Assembly: GCA_017521565.1 (NCBI GenBank)
Contig: JAFXCE010000031.1
Location: forward strand, 62,001-126,000
Origin: Clostridia bacterium
GTDB lineage: Bacteria; Bacillota; Clostridia; Christensenellales; Aristaeellaceae
DNA: 64,000 nt
Direction: 5' to 3'
Shown one piece after another: positions 8,897 through 17,694 of the stretch. Under the pieces are notes generated by a model, which saw nothing but the letters and a program-made list of their open reading frames with translations, did no database searches and was not told the origin of the DNA. The translations under genes and the position numbers were made by a program. Positions within the stretch are counted from its first letter, which is position 1, and each line of letters starts with the position of its first letter.

Positions 8897-9721
8897 TCAA
8901 AACCCGATATCCAGCGAATCCGGCGCGATGAACGCATACTGATTTGTCTCTTCATCATAGATCATCGTCCAGTCGTCAATGATATCTACCACGCGCAATT
9001 CCGTCCCGGCTCTGACCGTGCGAATCTCCGGATACGATCTGCCGGGGCCGGTGCGCAGGATGGTCTTATGCTCGGCTGTCACCAGCAGATCCAGACCACC
9101 GCCTGCGTGGTAGCTCCTTTCAAATGTATTGTCCCTGTGACGGACACTCATCGGAATAAACGCAGCGGCTGCGCCGCGAAGGTTGACGATGTAAAAGTCA
9201 TCATAGAACCCGATCACCCGATACTCCGTCAGCTTGCTGAGCGAACCGACCTTTTTGGATTGCGTGTCCGGCGCACTATACGCGGGAACATTGCTTTCCA
9301 GCAGCGTAATTCTCAGTTCGTTGTTGACCACGTAATCCTCGTTGATCCAGCCCGGCATTCCTTTATATTCCACGCCGTAAAACCCATTTTCATAGACCAG
9401 GGATTCTCCGCCGTCATCGCTGCGGCAGGGGATACTTTCCCCATGTGCAGCAGAAGCGAGTTTCCTGCTGTTCGTCCTTGGTTCGGCCCAAATGCTTGCG
9501 CTCTTGCTGATCACGGTAACGCTGTATTCATCCGCCGCCGTTACACCGCCCATACCGTCCACACAGACATAGCCGTCATATTCCCCCACATAGGACGCCA
9601 GCCGGGTATAACCATGCACACGGCTGTAATGCCAGTCGCTTCCGCCATCGGCCAGCGCATACCTATGCAGCAATATCATCGCCATCAGCGCCACGATGAT
9701 CCAGCTTCCCGCTTTCTTCAT
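8897..9721 (-). CDS. Secreted SH3-domain protein
   Basis: A signal peptide (positive start, hydrophobic core, cleavage near ALADGG, residues 1-25) leads a 274-residue protein with three SH3-like repeats. Each contains pieces such as 'SIWAEPRTNSRKLAS', 'AYSAPDTQSKKVGSL' and 'LRTGPGRSYPEIRTV'. Bacterial SH3 domains often bind peptidoglycan or peptide stems, so a role at the cell wall is inferred. No catalytic domain is seen. The ATG at 9721 has a GGGGGAG site. It is transcribed divergently from the metallo-beta-lactamase-fold gene. Confidence 0.75.
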   Translation of the reverse strand: MKKAGSWIIVALMAMILLHRYALADGGSDWHYSRVHGYTRLASYVGEYDGYVCVDGMGGVTAADEYSVTVISKSASIWAEPRTNSRKLASAAHGESIPCRSDDGGESLVYENGFYGVEYKGMPGWINEDYVVNNELRITLLESNVPAYSAPDTQSKKVGSLSKLTEYRVIGFYDDFYIVNLRGAAAAFIPMSVRHRDNTFERSYHAGGGLDLLVTAEHKTILRTGPGRSYPEIRTVRAGTELRVVDIIDDWTMIYDEETNQYAFIAPDSLDIGF

Positions 9722-9880
9722 TCTGCTCCCCCGCCTTCTCCATTCACGAATATACTCTTCTACAATTTGACATAATTCGTTTTTCCCCGGCAATTCTCCT
9801 TCATTTCCACCTTTTTTCACTGTTTTTTCTGCCTGAAATGGAGTATAATAGGAACACTCACACGAAGGGAGACTGCAAAT

Positions 9881-10768
9881 ATGAAGAAAATCCTGGCACT
9901 TTTTGCCGCAATACTGTTCCTTCTGCCCTGCCTGTGCGGTATAGCAGAGGAAAGCACGCAAACCATCATCATTGATAAAACCAAGGGAGAAAACGCCGAC
10001 TTTGCCTTCGGCGAAGACGAACCGCTGCTGGAAGTGTTCTTCCCCTCCATCTACGGCTGCGATGCTGCGCTGGTGCGCTGCGGCGATGACGCCATGCTGA
10101 TCGACTGCGCCGGCAGCCAGTACAAGGAGGTTCGCGCGATGTTCAAGCATCTGGGCGTAACCGAGCTGACCTACGCGGTCAATTCCCATCCGGATCGCGA
10201 CCATATCGGCGGCTTCAACCACATTCTCAAGGAAGTCCCCGCTGAGGAGTTCCTGCTGGGCTTCCCGGAGGATTATGACTCAGGCGACGGCGTACGCTTT
10301 AAGGTCTATGAGGATCTGCACGCACAGGGAATCCCGTTCCATCGCGTGGCGCACGGTGAATCCATCGTGTTTGGCGATGCCTCCGTCACCGTCTATCAGC
10401 GCACAGACGATCACCTGCCCCGCGTGAACAACAAGTCCGTCACGCTGATGATCCAGTTTGGCGAACGCCGCATCTACTTTACCGGCGACATTCAGGCGGG
10501 CGCGCAGACGCTGTTTGGCGAAAACGAAGAAGGCCTCGACCTGCACGCCGACATTCTCAAGTTCCCTCATCACGGCTATCAGCCCATGCAGGAGAGCTTC
10601 CTTGCGCAGGTTTCTCCCGCGCTGGTCATCGCCACCTCCGGCGAAAGCACCACTGAAGGCATCAAGCAGCTGCGCGATCGCTCCATTCCCCATCTGCTGA
10701 CCTCGCACGGTGCGCTGCGCCTGGCGACAAACGGCAAGATCTGGACCGTCGAAAAGTTCAAATACTAA
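9881..10768 (+). CDS. Secreted metallo-beta-lactamase-fold hydrolase (ComEC-like domain)
   Basis: The 295-residue protein starts with a signal peptide (residues 1-20). It has the MBL-fold metal motif NSHPDRDHIGG, a later 'YFTGDI' with the bridging Asp, and 'KFPHHGY' with a metal His. This pattern matches the ComEC-like MBL subfamily, some of which act on DNA or nucleotides. The SD AAGGGAG is well placed. A TATAAT at 9844-9849 lies just upstream but its -35 is poor. Substrate unknown. Confidence 0.8.
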   Translation: MKKILALFAAILFLLPCLCGIAEESTQTIIIDKTKGENADFAFGEDEPLLEVFFPSIYGCDAALVRCGDDAMLIDCAGSQYKEVRAMFKHLGVTELTYAVNSHPDRDHIGGFNHILKEVPAEEFLLGFPEDYDSGDGVRFKVYEDLHAQGIPFHRVAHGESIVFGDASVTVYQRTDDHLPRVNNKSVTLMIQFGERRIYFTGDIQAGAQTLFGENEEGLDLHADILKFPHHGYQPMQESFLAQVSPALVIATSGESTTEGIKQLRDRSIPHLLTSHGALRLATNGKIWTVEKFKY

Positions 10769-10790
10769 TCACGACGTTTTTGTCAAAAGA

Positions 10791-10822
10791 CGGCGGCCCG
10801 GTATCAACCAGGCCGCCGTTTC
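10791..10822 (+). terminator. Rho-independent terminator
   Basis: An 8-bp GC stem (10791-10798 with 10811-10818) is followed by TTTCT. It lies after the MBL gene and before the convergent butyrate kinase gene. Confidence 0.65.
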
Positions 10823-10847
10823 TGTATTTGTGGAAAACATCAAAGAT

Positions 10848-11954
10848 TTATTGTTCGTCTTCAAATCCGTTCCATACGGGTTTTCCGGGGTAGCAGAGCG
10901 CCTCTTCCTCCCCTGTGAGCACACGCATCGCGCCCGCAGCCATGGCCTCCTGCTCGCATTCGCCGGGATAGACCGCCACCGGCGCAATGAACCCGCACCG
11001 GCGCTCAATCCCCTCTCTCACATCACTAAAGCGCAGCAGGCCGCCTGTAAGCACAATTGCGTCCACCCTGCCCTCCAGCACAGCAGCCATCGCGCCAATC
11101 TCCTTACAGATCTGATAGATCATCGCCTGCCAGACACGTACAGCGCGCGCATCGCCTGCCTCCACCAGCGCATGAACAACATCGGAATCGGATGTGCCAA
11201 AGTGACTGCTCAAGCCTCCGGCCTGCGAGCAGAGCGCCTTGAGTTCCTCGTGCGTGTATTCACCCATCGCACCGATAATATCCGTAATCGCCATGGAGCC
11301 CATTCGCGTCGGAGTAAACGGACCTTCTCCTCCACCCGCATCATTGGCGTCTATCATGCGTCCTTTACAGTGTGCCGTCACGGATATACCGCCATCAATA
11401 TGGCAGATGATAAAATTGCAATCCTCATAGTGCCTGCCAAGCTTTTCCGCGTGTTTTCTTGCCGTCGCTTTCAGGTTCAGCGCATGCGTAGCCGTCTTGC
11501 GATATACGCCGCGCACACCGGTCATACGCGCCAGATCACACAGTTCGTCGACCACGGGCGGATCCATCATCAGCAGCTCACCGCCGTATTCATCATGCAG
11601 CACTTTTGCCATCTGCACACCGAGCATTGATGCATGATACAGCCCGCTTCTGGATTCTCGGGTATCCTGCAGCAGCCGTTCATCAATCTTATATACACCG
11701 CCGGGAATCGGATAGCATCCGCCGCCGCGGCCCACAATCGCATCCACGCCTGTCAGATCGATTCCCTTCTGTTCCAGAAACTGATGCACAACCGCCATGC
11801 GATAATCAAGCTGGTCGTTGATTGTTGGAAAGGTTCTCAGCACAGAAGAGTCGTGAAATGTATCTTCCGTAAACAGGCAGTTTTCATTTTCAAACATAGA
11901 AATCTTGGTAGACGTCGAGCCCGGGTTAATCACAAAAATGCGATAGGCTTTCAT
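10848..11954 (-). CDS. buk: Butyrate kinase
   Basis: Butyrate kinase interconverts butyryl phosphate plus ADP and butyrate plus ATP in butyrate fermentation; paralogues act on branched-chain acids. The 368-residue protein shows the acetokinase/ASKHA fold: N-terminal INPGSTSTK phosphate loop, 'GRGGGCYPIPGG', 'ICHIDGGISV', 'GGGEGPFTPTR' and 'AIVLTGGL'. No phosphotransbutyrylase gene is adjacent, so the gene stands alone with its own promoter. It could serve a paralogous acid. Confidence 0.93.
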   Translation of the reverse strand: MKAYRIFVINPGSTSTKISMFENENCLFTEDTFHDSSVLRTFPTINDQLDYRMAVVHQFLEQKGIDLTGVDAIVGRGGGCYPIPGGVYKIDERLLQDTRESRSGLYHASMLGVQMAKVLHDEYGGELLMMDPPVVDELCDLARMTGVRGVYRKTATHALNLKATARKHAEKLGRHYEDCNFIICHIDGGISVTAHCKGRMIDANDAGGGEGPFTPTRMGSMAITDIIGAMGEYTHEELKALCSQAGGLSSHFGTSDSDVVHALVEAGDARAVRVWQAMIYQICKEIGAMAAVLEGRVDAIVLTGGLLRFSDVREGIERRCGFIAPVAVYPGECEQEAMAAGAMRVLTGEEEALCYPGKPVWNGFEDEQ

Positions 11955-12030
11955 CGGAATTCATCTCCTGCAAACACACGCCATCATTATCCGGCGAAGT
12001 ACAGATCAGAATACTCGCCGCCTGATCCTT

Positions 12031-12059
12031 ATTATGCCACTTTGCCCTCTCAAATGCAA
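12031..12059 (-). promoter_or_regulatory. Promoter for butyrate kinase
   Basis: On the minus strand TTGCAT (12054-12059) and CATAAT (12031-12036) are 17 bases apart. The -10 is preceded by TGG, giving an extended -10. The promoter lies about 80 bases before the buk ATG. Confidence 0.6.
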
Positions 12060-12248
12060 GTGGTGGTGGGTTTATCACTCATCTTCTGTCTGTCCCGGCA
12101 GACAAACACGCATCCATGCCTCTTCCTGCCAAAAACACATCTGCCGATCAGAGTATTCAGATTCCTTTGCAAACACTGGATGCTGATTCCACCGATGTAC
12201 ATGTATACTTCCTTGCACCAGTCCGTGCATTATGAAATGAGCAACTGC

Positions 12249-12276
12249 ATAAAAAATACCAGTACAAAAGTACTGG
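12249..12276 (-). terminator. Rho-independent terminator for the MerR gene
   Basis: On the minus strand CCAGTAC-TTTT-GTACTGG is followed by TATTTTTT. It is the first terminator downstream of the MerR-family gene, about 150 bases after its stop. Confidence 0.7.
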
Positions 12277-12423
12277 CATAAAGTTGGGAAAGACTCAATA
12301 TAATAATACAATTCACATAAATCGTTTTTCTGTACCACTATTCGTTTTGTTGTACCCACTTTGGGTGCAAATCGCGGATTTGGGTGCATTTTTGCATTAG
12401 AACACGATAGTTTCGGGTAGAAA

Positions 12424-13215
12424 CTAGACATCCTTCATCGGTTTTACCGCCACACATGCACCTACATAATAAGAGCATTCTGTTCCTTCATGTTCCTGAT
12501 CAATAAACCTCAAACGGTATGTCCAAGAGCCTGCCGATTGCAGATTCTGTTCCTGCATACAATCAAGAATCGGCATAAGTTCTTCTTTTGTTGGGTGAAG
12601 CGGATCTTTTAGTTTCAGGACACAGCGGATTGCCTGCCGAGCCGGACGCTCCGTCGCTTTGTTAATATCAATCTGATGCGTGTCCGCATAGGACTTCAGA
12701 ATTCCAATAAGCAGCGTCGGTTTCAAGTCCTCAGTCAGATGCTCAATCAGAAAGGACATGTGCACATAGGGCGTATGCTGCATCCACACTTCAATGAGCT
12801 TACGCTTCCAATCGCACATATCCGAAACATCTACGCTGTAAGTCGGAATTGTTTCCACGATCTGGCACTGACCGCACAATTGAATACAATCGGATATCTC
12901 CGCCTGAAGCATTTGAATACGGTCTCTCAGTTTCGTGAGCCGGTTAATCTGCTGATTCAGCTCATCCACCTTTGCCGCAAGTTTATCCGCCATAGACGGA
13001 AGCGCCATCATCTGTGCACATTCTTCCAGCGGAGCATCCATTCCTCGCAAGTTTCTGATCTGCATCAGACGCATCAGATCATATTCCGTATAATACCGAT
13101 AACCGTTTTCCATTCTACTCGACGGACATAAAACACCTGCCTTGTCATAATACCTCAGAGTATCCTTGCTGACGCCGCTGATCTGAGAAAAGTCATTGAT
13201 TCGGAAATATGACAT
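12424..13215 (-). CDS. MerR family transcriptional regulator
   Basis: The 263-residue protein has an N-terminal winged helix (residues 3-72: INDFSQISGVSKDTLRYYDKAG, YRYYTEYDLMRL). A dimerisation helix with heptad pattern follows, and the C-terminal domain is probably an effector-binding domain rather than a short metal-binding loop. It is divergent from a secreted flavoprotein reductase whose promoter has the 19-bp spacer and dyad that MerR proteins recognise, so it most likely activates that gene. It ends with TAG. The effector is unknown. Confidence 0.9.
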   Translation of the reverse strand: MSYFRINDFSQISGVSKDTLRYYDKAGVLCPSSRMENGYRYYTEYDLMRLMQIRNLRGMDAPLEECAQMMALPSMADKLAAKVDELNQQINRLTKLRDRIQMLQAEISDCIQLCGQCQIVETIPTYSVDVSDMCDWKRKLIEVWMQHTPYVHMSFLIEHLTEDLKPTLLIGILKSYADTHQIDINKATERPARQAIRCVLKLKDPLHPTKEELMPILDCMQEQNLQSAGSWTYRLRFIDQEHEGTECSYYVGACVAVKPMKDV

Positions 13216-13301
13216 TCTTCAACGCCCCCTGTTCTTTTTCATCATATCATTCTTCATCTGACAAAACAACAAAAAAGAACCAATTCCACCCAAAACATTG
13301 G

Positions 13302-13332
13302 TTGACATTGGAGTTACTCCAACCTTTATACT
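13302..13332 (+). promoter_or_regulatory. MerR-type promoter with dyad operator
   Basis: TTGACA (13302-13307) and TATACT (13327-13332) are separated by 19 bases rather than 17. The spacer holds a perfect dyad, TTGGAG-TTA-CTCCAA (13308-13322). An overlong spacer with a centred dyad is the hallmark of promoters activated by DNA distortion by MerR proteins. The regulator gene is divergent, 83 bases away, and the flavoprotein ATG lies 53 bases downstream. Confidence 0.85.
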
Positions 13333-13384
13333 GGATCAAGAATCCGTTCAAACAAATGGATACCAATCAAAGGAGGACTCTCCC

Positions 13385-15256
13385 ATGAAGAATCGTCTGA
13401 TTTCCCTATTTGTGGTCCTGATGCTGCTGTGCAGCTCTGCCTGCGCTGAGCCTGCCGTATATACCGGCGAAGGCAGCGGCCTGGGTGGCACCCTGACCGT
13501 GGAAATGACTGTCGATGGCAGCATAATCACCGGACTTCAGGTGACCAGCCACAGAGAAACCCCCGGCATCTGCGAAGGTGCGATCGAACAAATCCCCAGC
13601 ACCATCGTAGAACACCAGTCTCTGGCAGTCGACGTCTTTTCTGGCGCGACCGTAACTTCCAAGGCAATTATCGAAGCGGCGACCGCAGCAACGGTATCTG
13701 CTGGGCTTGACTTGCAGGCGCTGAACAAGCCTGTCGTTCAGACTGCAGAAGCGACCGAAAGCACCGAACAAACCGCCGATGTGATTGTCATCGGCGCTGG
13801 CGGCGCAGGACTGGCAGCAGCAGCCTCTGCTGGTGAAAACGGCGCAAGCGTCATCGTTCTGGAAGCTGCAAGCATCGTGGGTGGTTCCACCATTCGTTCC
13901 GGCGGACACATGCTCGTGTTTGACGATGCCATCAATGCTTCTATGGACCGCAACGACGAAGCCCTGAAAAAGTATCTGGATTACAAGGCCGAAGACTTTG
14001 GCGAGTGGGCCGAACCGCTGCTGGCGGCGCAGGAGCAGATCCGCGCCTATCTGGAGAGCGATCAGGTTGGTCGCTTCGACAGCGTTGAACTGGCGATGGT
14101 CGATCACTACATCAAGGGCATGGGCACTGACCGTGACGGCAATAAGGTTTCCCTCCCCTACGATCTGAACCGAGACGGCATGATGGCTGCCGATGCGATC
14201 AACGAGTGGCTGATCTCCGGCGGCATGGAAATCCAGCCGAAGATGTACAATGCCCATGGCGGTACCCCGGTTAACGGTGCAAAGGGCATGGTTGATGCCC
14301 TGATGAATCTCGCTGACGCTGCCGGTGCAAAGACTCTCTTCAACATGAAGGCCACTGAGCTGATGATGCAGGACGGCACGGTTGTCGGCGTAAAGGCCGT
14401 AGATACCACCGGCACAGAGCATATCTTCCATGCCAACAAGGGTGTCGTCATTGCGACTGGTTCCTTTTCTTCCAACGGTGAAATGGCTGCAAAGTATCAG
14501 AATATCGCTGATGGCCTGTTTGAGGGCAATGGTTCCTCTAACCCCGCCACCAACGACGGTCAGGGCATCGTGATGGCCGAAGCCGTGGGCGCTCAACTGC
14601 GTGATATGCAGTTCCTGTGCACCATGACCGGCGGCATCAATGGCGTCGCCCGCGCTACCTTTGCTAAGACTGGCGGTACACAGCAGCTGTTTGTCAATGC
14701 AGACGCTGTTCGCTTTGGTGATGAAAACAACAAGAAGCTCTACGACGGCATGAACGCCGGTCTGATCAATCAGCCGAACGCCCGCATCTATATGGTCGGT
14801 GACAGCAAGATGATCGATGCACTGAACGCCAAAGAAGAAGGCATTGTCGATACACTGGTCTCCGGCGGCGCTTACTTTGTGGCAGACACGCTTGAAGAAG
14901 CTGCAACGCTGGCCGGTCTCGATGCTGCCAAGCTCGCAGAAACGGTAGCAACCTTCAATACCTACGTAGATAACGGCGCAGATCCCGACTTTGGCCGCAC
15001 GGAATTCAATGGTAAGGTCGAGAATGGACCCTTCCTTGTCGCCGTCGGTGAAGCAATCTATCACCTGACCTTTGGTGGTCTGGTGATCAATACGGATGCT
15101 GAAGTTATCGATGTAAACGGCAATACCATCCCCGGTCTCTACGCTGCTGGCGACGTCATCTCCGGCTTTGAGGGCGTAGCCCATCAGAGCGGCGACTGCC
15201 TGACCCTCGTGCTGTACTACGGCAAGGTAGCGGGCGCGCAGGCTGCTCAGCGCTAA
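13385..15256 (+). CDS. Secreted FMN-binding/FAD-dependent reductase (fumarate reductase-like flavoprotein)
   Basis: The 623-residue protein has a signal peptide (residues 1-20), then an FMN-binding domain with SGATVTS, the pattern flavinylated by ApbE on its Thr. A flavocytochrome c/fumarate reductase-type FAD domain follows (VIGAGGAGLAAAA near residue 135, 'GLYAAGDV' near the end). Proteins of this layout act outside the membrane as terminal reductases for fumarate, urocanate or other unsaturated acids, fed by membrane flavin electron carriers. SD AAAGGAGG. It is under a MerR-type promoter. The substrate is not evident; a paralogue lies at 49.5-51.3 kb. Confidence 0.88.
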   Translation: MKNRLISLFVVLMLLCSSACAEPAVYTGEGSGLGGTLTVEMTVDGSIITGLQVTSHRETPGICEGAIEQIPSTIVEHQSLAVDVFSGATVTSKAIIEAATAATVSAGLDLQALNKPVVQTAEATESTEQTADVIVIGAGGAGLAAAASAGENGASVIVLEAASIVGGSTIRSGGHMLVFDDAINASMDRNDEALKKYLDYKAEDFGEWAEPLLAAQEQIRAYLESDQVGRFDSVELAMVDHYIKGMGTDRDGNKVSLPYDLNRDGMMAADAINEWLISGGMEIQPKMYNAHGGTPVNGAKGMVDALMNLADAAGAKTLFNMKATELMMQDGTVVGVKAVDTTGTEHIFHANKGVVIATGSFSSNGEMAAKYQNIADGLFEGNGSSNPATNDGQGIVMAEAVGAQLRDMQFLCTMTGGINGVARATFAKTGGTQQLFVNADAVRFGDENNKKLYDGMNAGLINQPNARIYMVGDSKMIDALNAKEEGIVDTLVSGGAYFVADTLEEAATLAGLDAAKLAETVATFNTYVDNGADPDFGRTEFNGKVENGPFLVAVGEAIYHLTFGGLVINTDAEVIDVNGNTIPGLYAAGDVISGFEGVAHQSGDCLTLVLYYGKVAGAQAAQR

Positions 15257-15323
15257 GGCTTTATACTCTTCACTCCAATTTGGCGTAGTACTAAGCTATT
15301 ATCTCCTTCTTCTTTCAAACGTA

Positions 15324-15351
15324 GAAAACCTCTGGACTTTCCGGAGGTTTT
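15324..15351. terminator. Terminator-like hairpin after the flavoprotein gene
   Basis: AAAACCTCTGG pairs with CCGGAGGTTTT across a 5-base loop with one wobble. The stem carries its own A- and T-runs, so it could act in both directions. It marks the last point of ordinary chromosome before the accessory island. Confidence 0.65.
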
Positions 15352-15390
15352 CTGCTTTATACTCTTGCCACATCGCAACAAATCTGTGAT

Positions 15391-15540
15391 TCATCGGTAT
15401 TGTCGTTCGTGTTCCTCCTCAATCATTCTCATCAGATCGCTCATGCGCATATCTAGCGCCTCTGCGATCCGCCAAAGGGTTTCCACGCTTGCACTCTTAC
15501 TGCCGATTTCAATCATTGCGAGATGACTACGCGCGATACC
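15391..15540 (-). pseudogene. Truncated XRE-family regulator remnant
   Basis: Read on the minus strand, this frame gives GIARSHLAMIEIGSK..., then 'VETLWRIAEALDMRMSDLMRMIEEEHE' and a stop. It aligns almost residue for residue with the intact small XRE protein at 16023-16217 (GVARSHLAMIENGKK...VDTLWRIAAALDLRLSELIRLV). The first helices are missing and the frame before 15540 no longer matches. It is a 5'-truncated copy, so a dead relative of the neighbouring regulator. Confidence 0.65.
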
Positions 15541-15691
15541 AGCCAATATTCAATCAAGTCACTTAAAGAAAACCATACAAAGATTCTTGTTGGCCATCAC
15601 AGTATATACCCAAGCCATTATTAGAAAAGTCTCTGCAATCAGCAGGATATACACAAATCAATGGAGTTTCACCTCTTTCAGGGCATAAGAA

Positions 15692-15720
15692 AAGCACCCT
15701 ACTCCACAGAGTAGGATGCT
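15692..15720 (-). terminator. Terminator after the Rpn remnant
   Basis: On the minus strand a stem (GCATCCTACTC with GAGTAGGGTGC, one wobble) is followed by TTTTCTT. It lies just past the stop of the nuclease fragment. Confidence 0.65.
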
Positions 15721-15771
15721 GTTGGTCACACTATGCAGTTAGTCGGTCAGACGCGGCTTGATCGACGATCC

Positions 15772-15999
15772 TCAGATCGCAGCAATGTAGCGGGCATAAT
15801 CGGACTCAGGGATCTTAAGCGCCTTCATTGCATCATGAACCGAAACATTGAAGCTTTCCATGATTCCAATGATAGCTTCAACTCTGGTCTTAAAAGCCGC
15901 ATCATTACGGATTTCTTCCATTGCTCTGCACATAACCGCCACTCCTTCCTCGTTCTCCTTGAAATATCTGACTCTATCAGCCAGAATACTGTAGTACAT
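15772..15999 (-). pseudogene. C-terminal fragment of an Rpn/PD-(D/E)XK transposase-type nuclease
   Basis: The 75 residues (ILADRVRYFKENEEG, 'MCRAMEEIRNDAAFKTRVEAI', ending in a small helical domain) match the C-terminal tail of the Rpn family. Those are recombination-promoting nucleases of about 250-300 residues, often annotated as putative transposases in Clostridia. The nuclease core is absent. The first codon has no ribosome binding site and the fragment overlaps the front of the divergent XRE gene. Treated as debris at the island edge. Confidence 0.6.
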
Positions 16000-16022
16000 A
16001 TAATAAACTGGCTATAGGAAAT

Positions 16023-16217
16023 TTGCGTACAAAGAAAGGAATGTCTCAGGAAATCCTCTCAGGGCTTTCTGGCGTAGCACGGAGTCATCTGGCAATGATC
16101 GAGAACGGGAAAAAGAACGCCAATGTTGATACGCTTTGGCGGATAGCAGCCGCGTTAGATCTTCGCCTCAGTGAATTAATACGCCTTGTCAAAAATGAAA
16201 TGTATCTTAATAGCTAA
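16023..16217 (+). CDS. Small XRE-family helix-turn-helix regulator
   Basis: The 64-residue protein is a complete helix-turn-helix from 'GMSQEILSGLSGVARSHLAMIENGKKN' to the C-terminal helix 'LRLSELIRLVKN'. The start is taken as TTG at 16023. The frame is open upstream for 17 codons (including 'KLAIGN', which is family-like) but has no ATG or GTG, so its natural N-terminus may have been lost where it meets the Rpn fragment. It could be a local repressor of island genes. A broken copy lies at 15391-15540. Confidence 0.7.
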   Translation: MRTKKGMSQEILSGLSGVARSHLAMIENGKKNANVDTLWRIAAALDLRLSELIRLVKNEMYLNS

Positions 16218-16218
16218 T

Positions 16219-16431
16219 TTAATCTTTTTTCTCAAAATTAGTGGAATAATACGTATCTCCGACTTTATGTGTAATTATCATATTGCTAGTATCAGCATCC
16301 ACAATACCGCATCCATATTTACGGGGAGGCATCCCTTGCCGCTTTCGTTTACGCTTGTCATGTTCTGCCCATGCAATATAGATGGTCATAACTACAGCAA
16401 ATACTAAACCACTAATGATTCCACCTATCAT
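16219..16431 (-). CDS. Small single-span membrane protein, unknown
   Basis: The 70-residue product has one N-terminal membrane segment (about residues 2-22), a basic stretch (KRKRKRQGMPPRK) and a polar C-terminal tail. The ATG at 16431 follows GGGAGG. It converges with the XRE gene, almost touching its stop. No family recognised. Confidence 0.5.
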   Translation of the reverse strand: MIGGIISGLVFAVVMTIYIAWAEHDKRKRKRQGMPPRKYGCGIVDADTSNMIITHKVGDTYYSTNFEKKD

Positions 16432-16635
16432 TTTGAGACCTCCCTGTGAATCGTTCGTCGCCTCAGCAATGTTTAATATGAGTATATCACGACTAGAAAT
16501 GCTCGTCCATACATAAGTGAGATGCTGATTACCTCCGATAGAAACACAACAAAAGCAATTCACAATTACCAGCCATAGACAATACCGAAAAAAAGGATTA
16601 AGATATACGTATAAGCATAAACAAGGAGGGATACG

Positions 16636-17667
16636 ATGCCTCTTGAGATCGTCCGCAACGATATCACGAAAATGAGCGTTGATGCAATTGTTAATGCTGC
16701 GAATACATCCTTGCTAGGCGGTGGCGGTGTAGATGGTGCTATTCATAGGGCAGCGGGACCTCAGCTGCTTGAAGAGTGCAAGGCGCTTAACGGCTGTCGA
16801 ACTGGAGAAGCCAAACTTACCAAAGGATATCGGCTTCCCGCAAAATATGTCATCCATACAGCCGGCCCCATCTGGCAAGGTGGTCAACAAGGTGAACGTG
16901 AACTTCTTGAAGCCTGCTATCGTAATTCGCTCGAATTAGCAACCAAATATAAATGTGAAACAGTGGCTTTCCCTATGATTTCGTCAGGTGTGTATGGATA
17001 CCCAAAGGCCCAGGCTCTTCAGGTTGCCATCGATACGATAACTCGCTTTCTTCTGGAACATGACATGACCGTCTATATTGTTGTGTTCTCAAAAGAAGCA
17101 TTCGAAATCAGTAGTAAACTCTTCAATGACATCACTGCTTACATTGACGACGTTTATGTTGACAAGCATCTGCATTCCCCAAGAGAGTCTACTCGTGTCA
17201 GACTTCAAAGCAAATATCTGAAGGAAGCTAAGGCTTATGCACGAAAAGATACTGCGGAATATTGCTCAACACCAGTGCTGGCAGATCTCAACCCATGTGC
17301 AAATCTTGATGAAATGTTGAATCAAGTGGATGAAAGCTTTGCAGAGATGCTACTTCGAAAGATTGATGAGAAAAACATCAGTGATGCGGAGTGCTACAAA
17401 AAAGCCAATATCGACAGACGCTTATTTAATAAGATTAAAAATAGTCCTTCATACAAACCCAGTAAACAGACAGTGCTTGCTTTCGCTATTTCCCTTGAAC
17501 TGACATTAGAGCAGACGAAGGAAATGCTTGAAAAAGCAGGCTTCGCTCTCTCCCACAGTAATAAATCCGACATCATTGTTGAGTACTTCATTCTAACTAA
17601 AAACTTCAACGTCATAGCAATTAATCAAGTTCTCTTCAAAATGGATTTGCAGCCCCTCGGCTATTAA
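16636..17667 (+). CDS. Macro-domain protein with C-terminal helical domain
   Basis: Residues 1-165 form a MacroD-type macro domain: [18 protein letters not shown] with the ADP-ribose-binding Asn and glycine loop, and SSGVYGYP. Such domains bind ADP-ribose and remove it from proteins, or hydrolyse O-acetyl-ADP-ribose. The C-terminal half (about 220-343) has an all-helical region with '[17 protein letters not shown]' and '[16 protein letters not shown]', a conserved helix-turn-helix-like extension seen on Firmicutes macro proteins. SD AAGGAGGG. It lies 77 bases before an ADP-ribosylglycohydrolase fusion, so the two probably act on related substrates. Confidence 0.9.
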   Translation: MPLEIVRNDITKMSVDAIVNAANTSLLGGGGVDGAIHRAAGPQLLEECKALNGCRTGEAKLTKGYRLPAKYVIHTAGPIWQGGQQGERELLEACYRNSLELATKYKCETVAFPMISSGVYGYPKAQALQVAIDTITRFLLEHDMTVYIVVFSKEAFEISSKLFNDITAYIDDVYVDKHLHSPRESTRVRLQSKYLKEAKAYARKDTAEYCSTPVLADLNPCANLDEMLNQVDESFAEMLLRKIDEKNISDAECYKKANIDRRLFNKIKNSPSYKPSKQTVLAFAISLELTLEQTKEMLEKAGFALSHSNKSDIIVEYFILTKNFNVIAINQVLFKMDLQPLGY

Positions 17668-17694
17668 TTTGTCGCTTACGAGGCGACCATCGCT

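Larger units (their letters stand above)
11955..12423. other. Intergenic region between buk and the MerR gene
   Basis: This 469-base stretch holds the buk promoter (12031-12059) and a minus-strand terminator (12249-12276). A 10-base direct repeat (TTTGGGTGCA) appears twice near 12360-12390. A 118-codon minus-strand open frame is present, but it lacks a convincing start site and contains both signals, so no gene is called. Confidence 0.5.

Noticed and set aside
12075-12431. A 118-codon minus-strand frame downstream of the MerR gene
   Set aside because: It overlaps the MerR gene's end, crosses a terminator and the buk promoter, and its Cys/His/Trp-rich product matches no family.
13406-15184. 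A 592-codon open frame on the minus strand
   Set aside because: Antisense shadow of the secreted flavoprotein reductase, with no ribosome binding site.
15257-16000. Attachment site copy of tRNA-Gly marking the island's left end
   Set aside because: No repeat of the tRNA-Gly 3' end was found here by eye and no integrase gene is in the window, so site-specific integration remains unproven.
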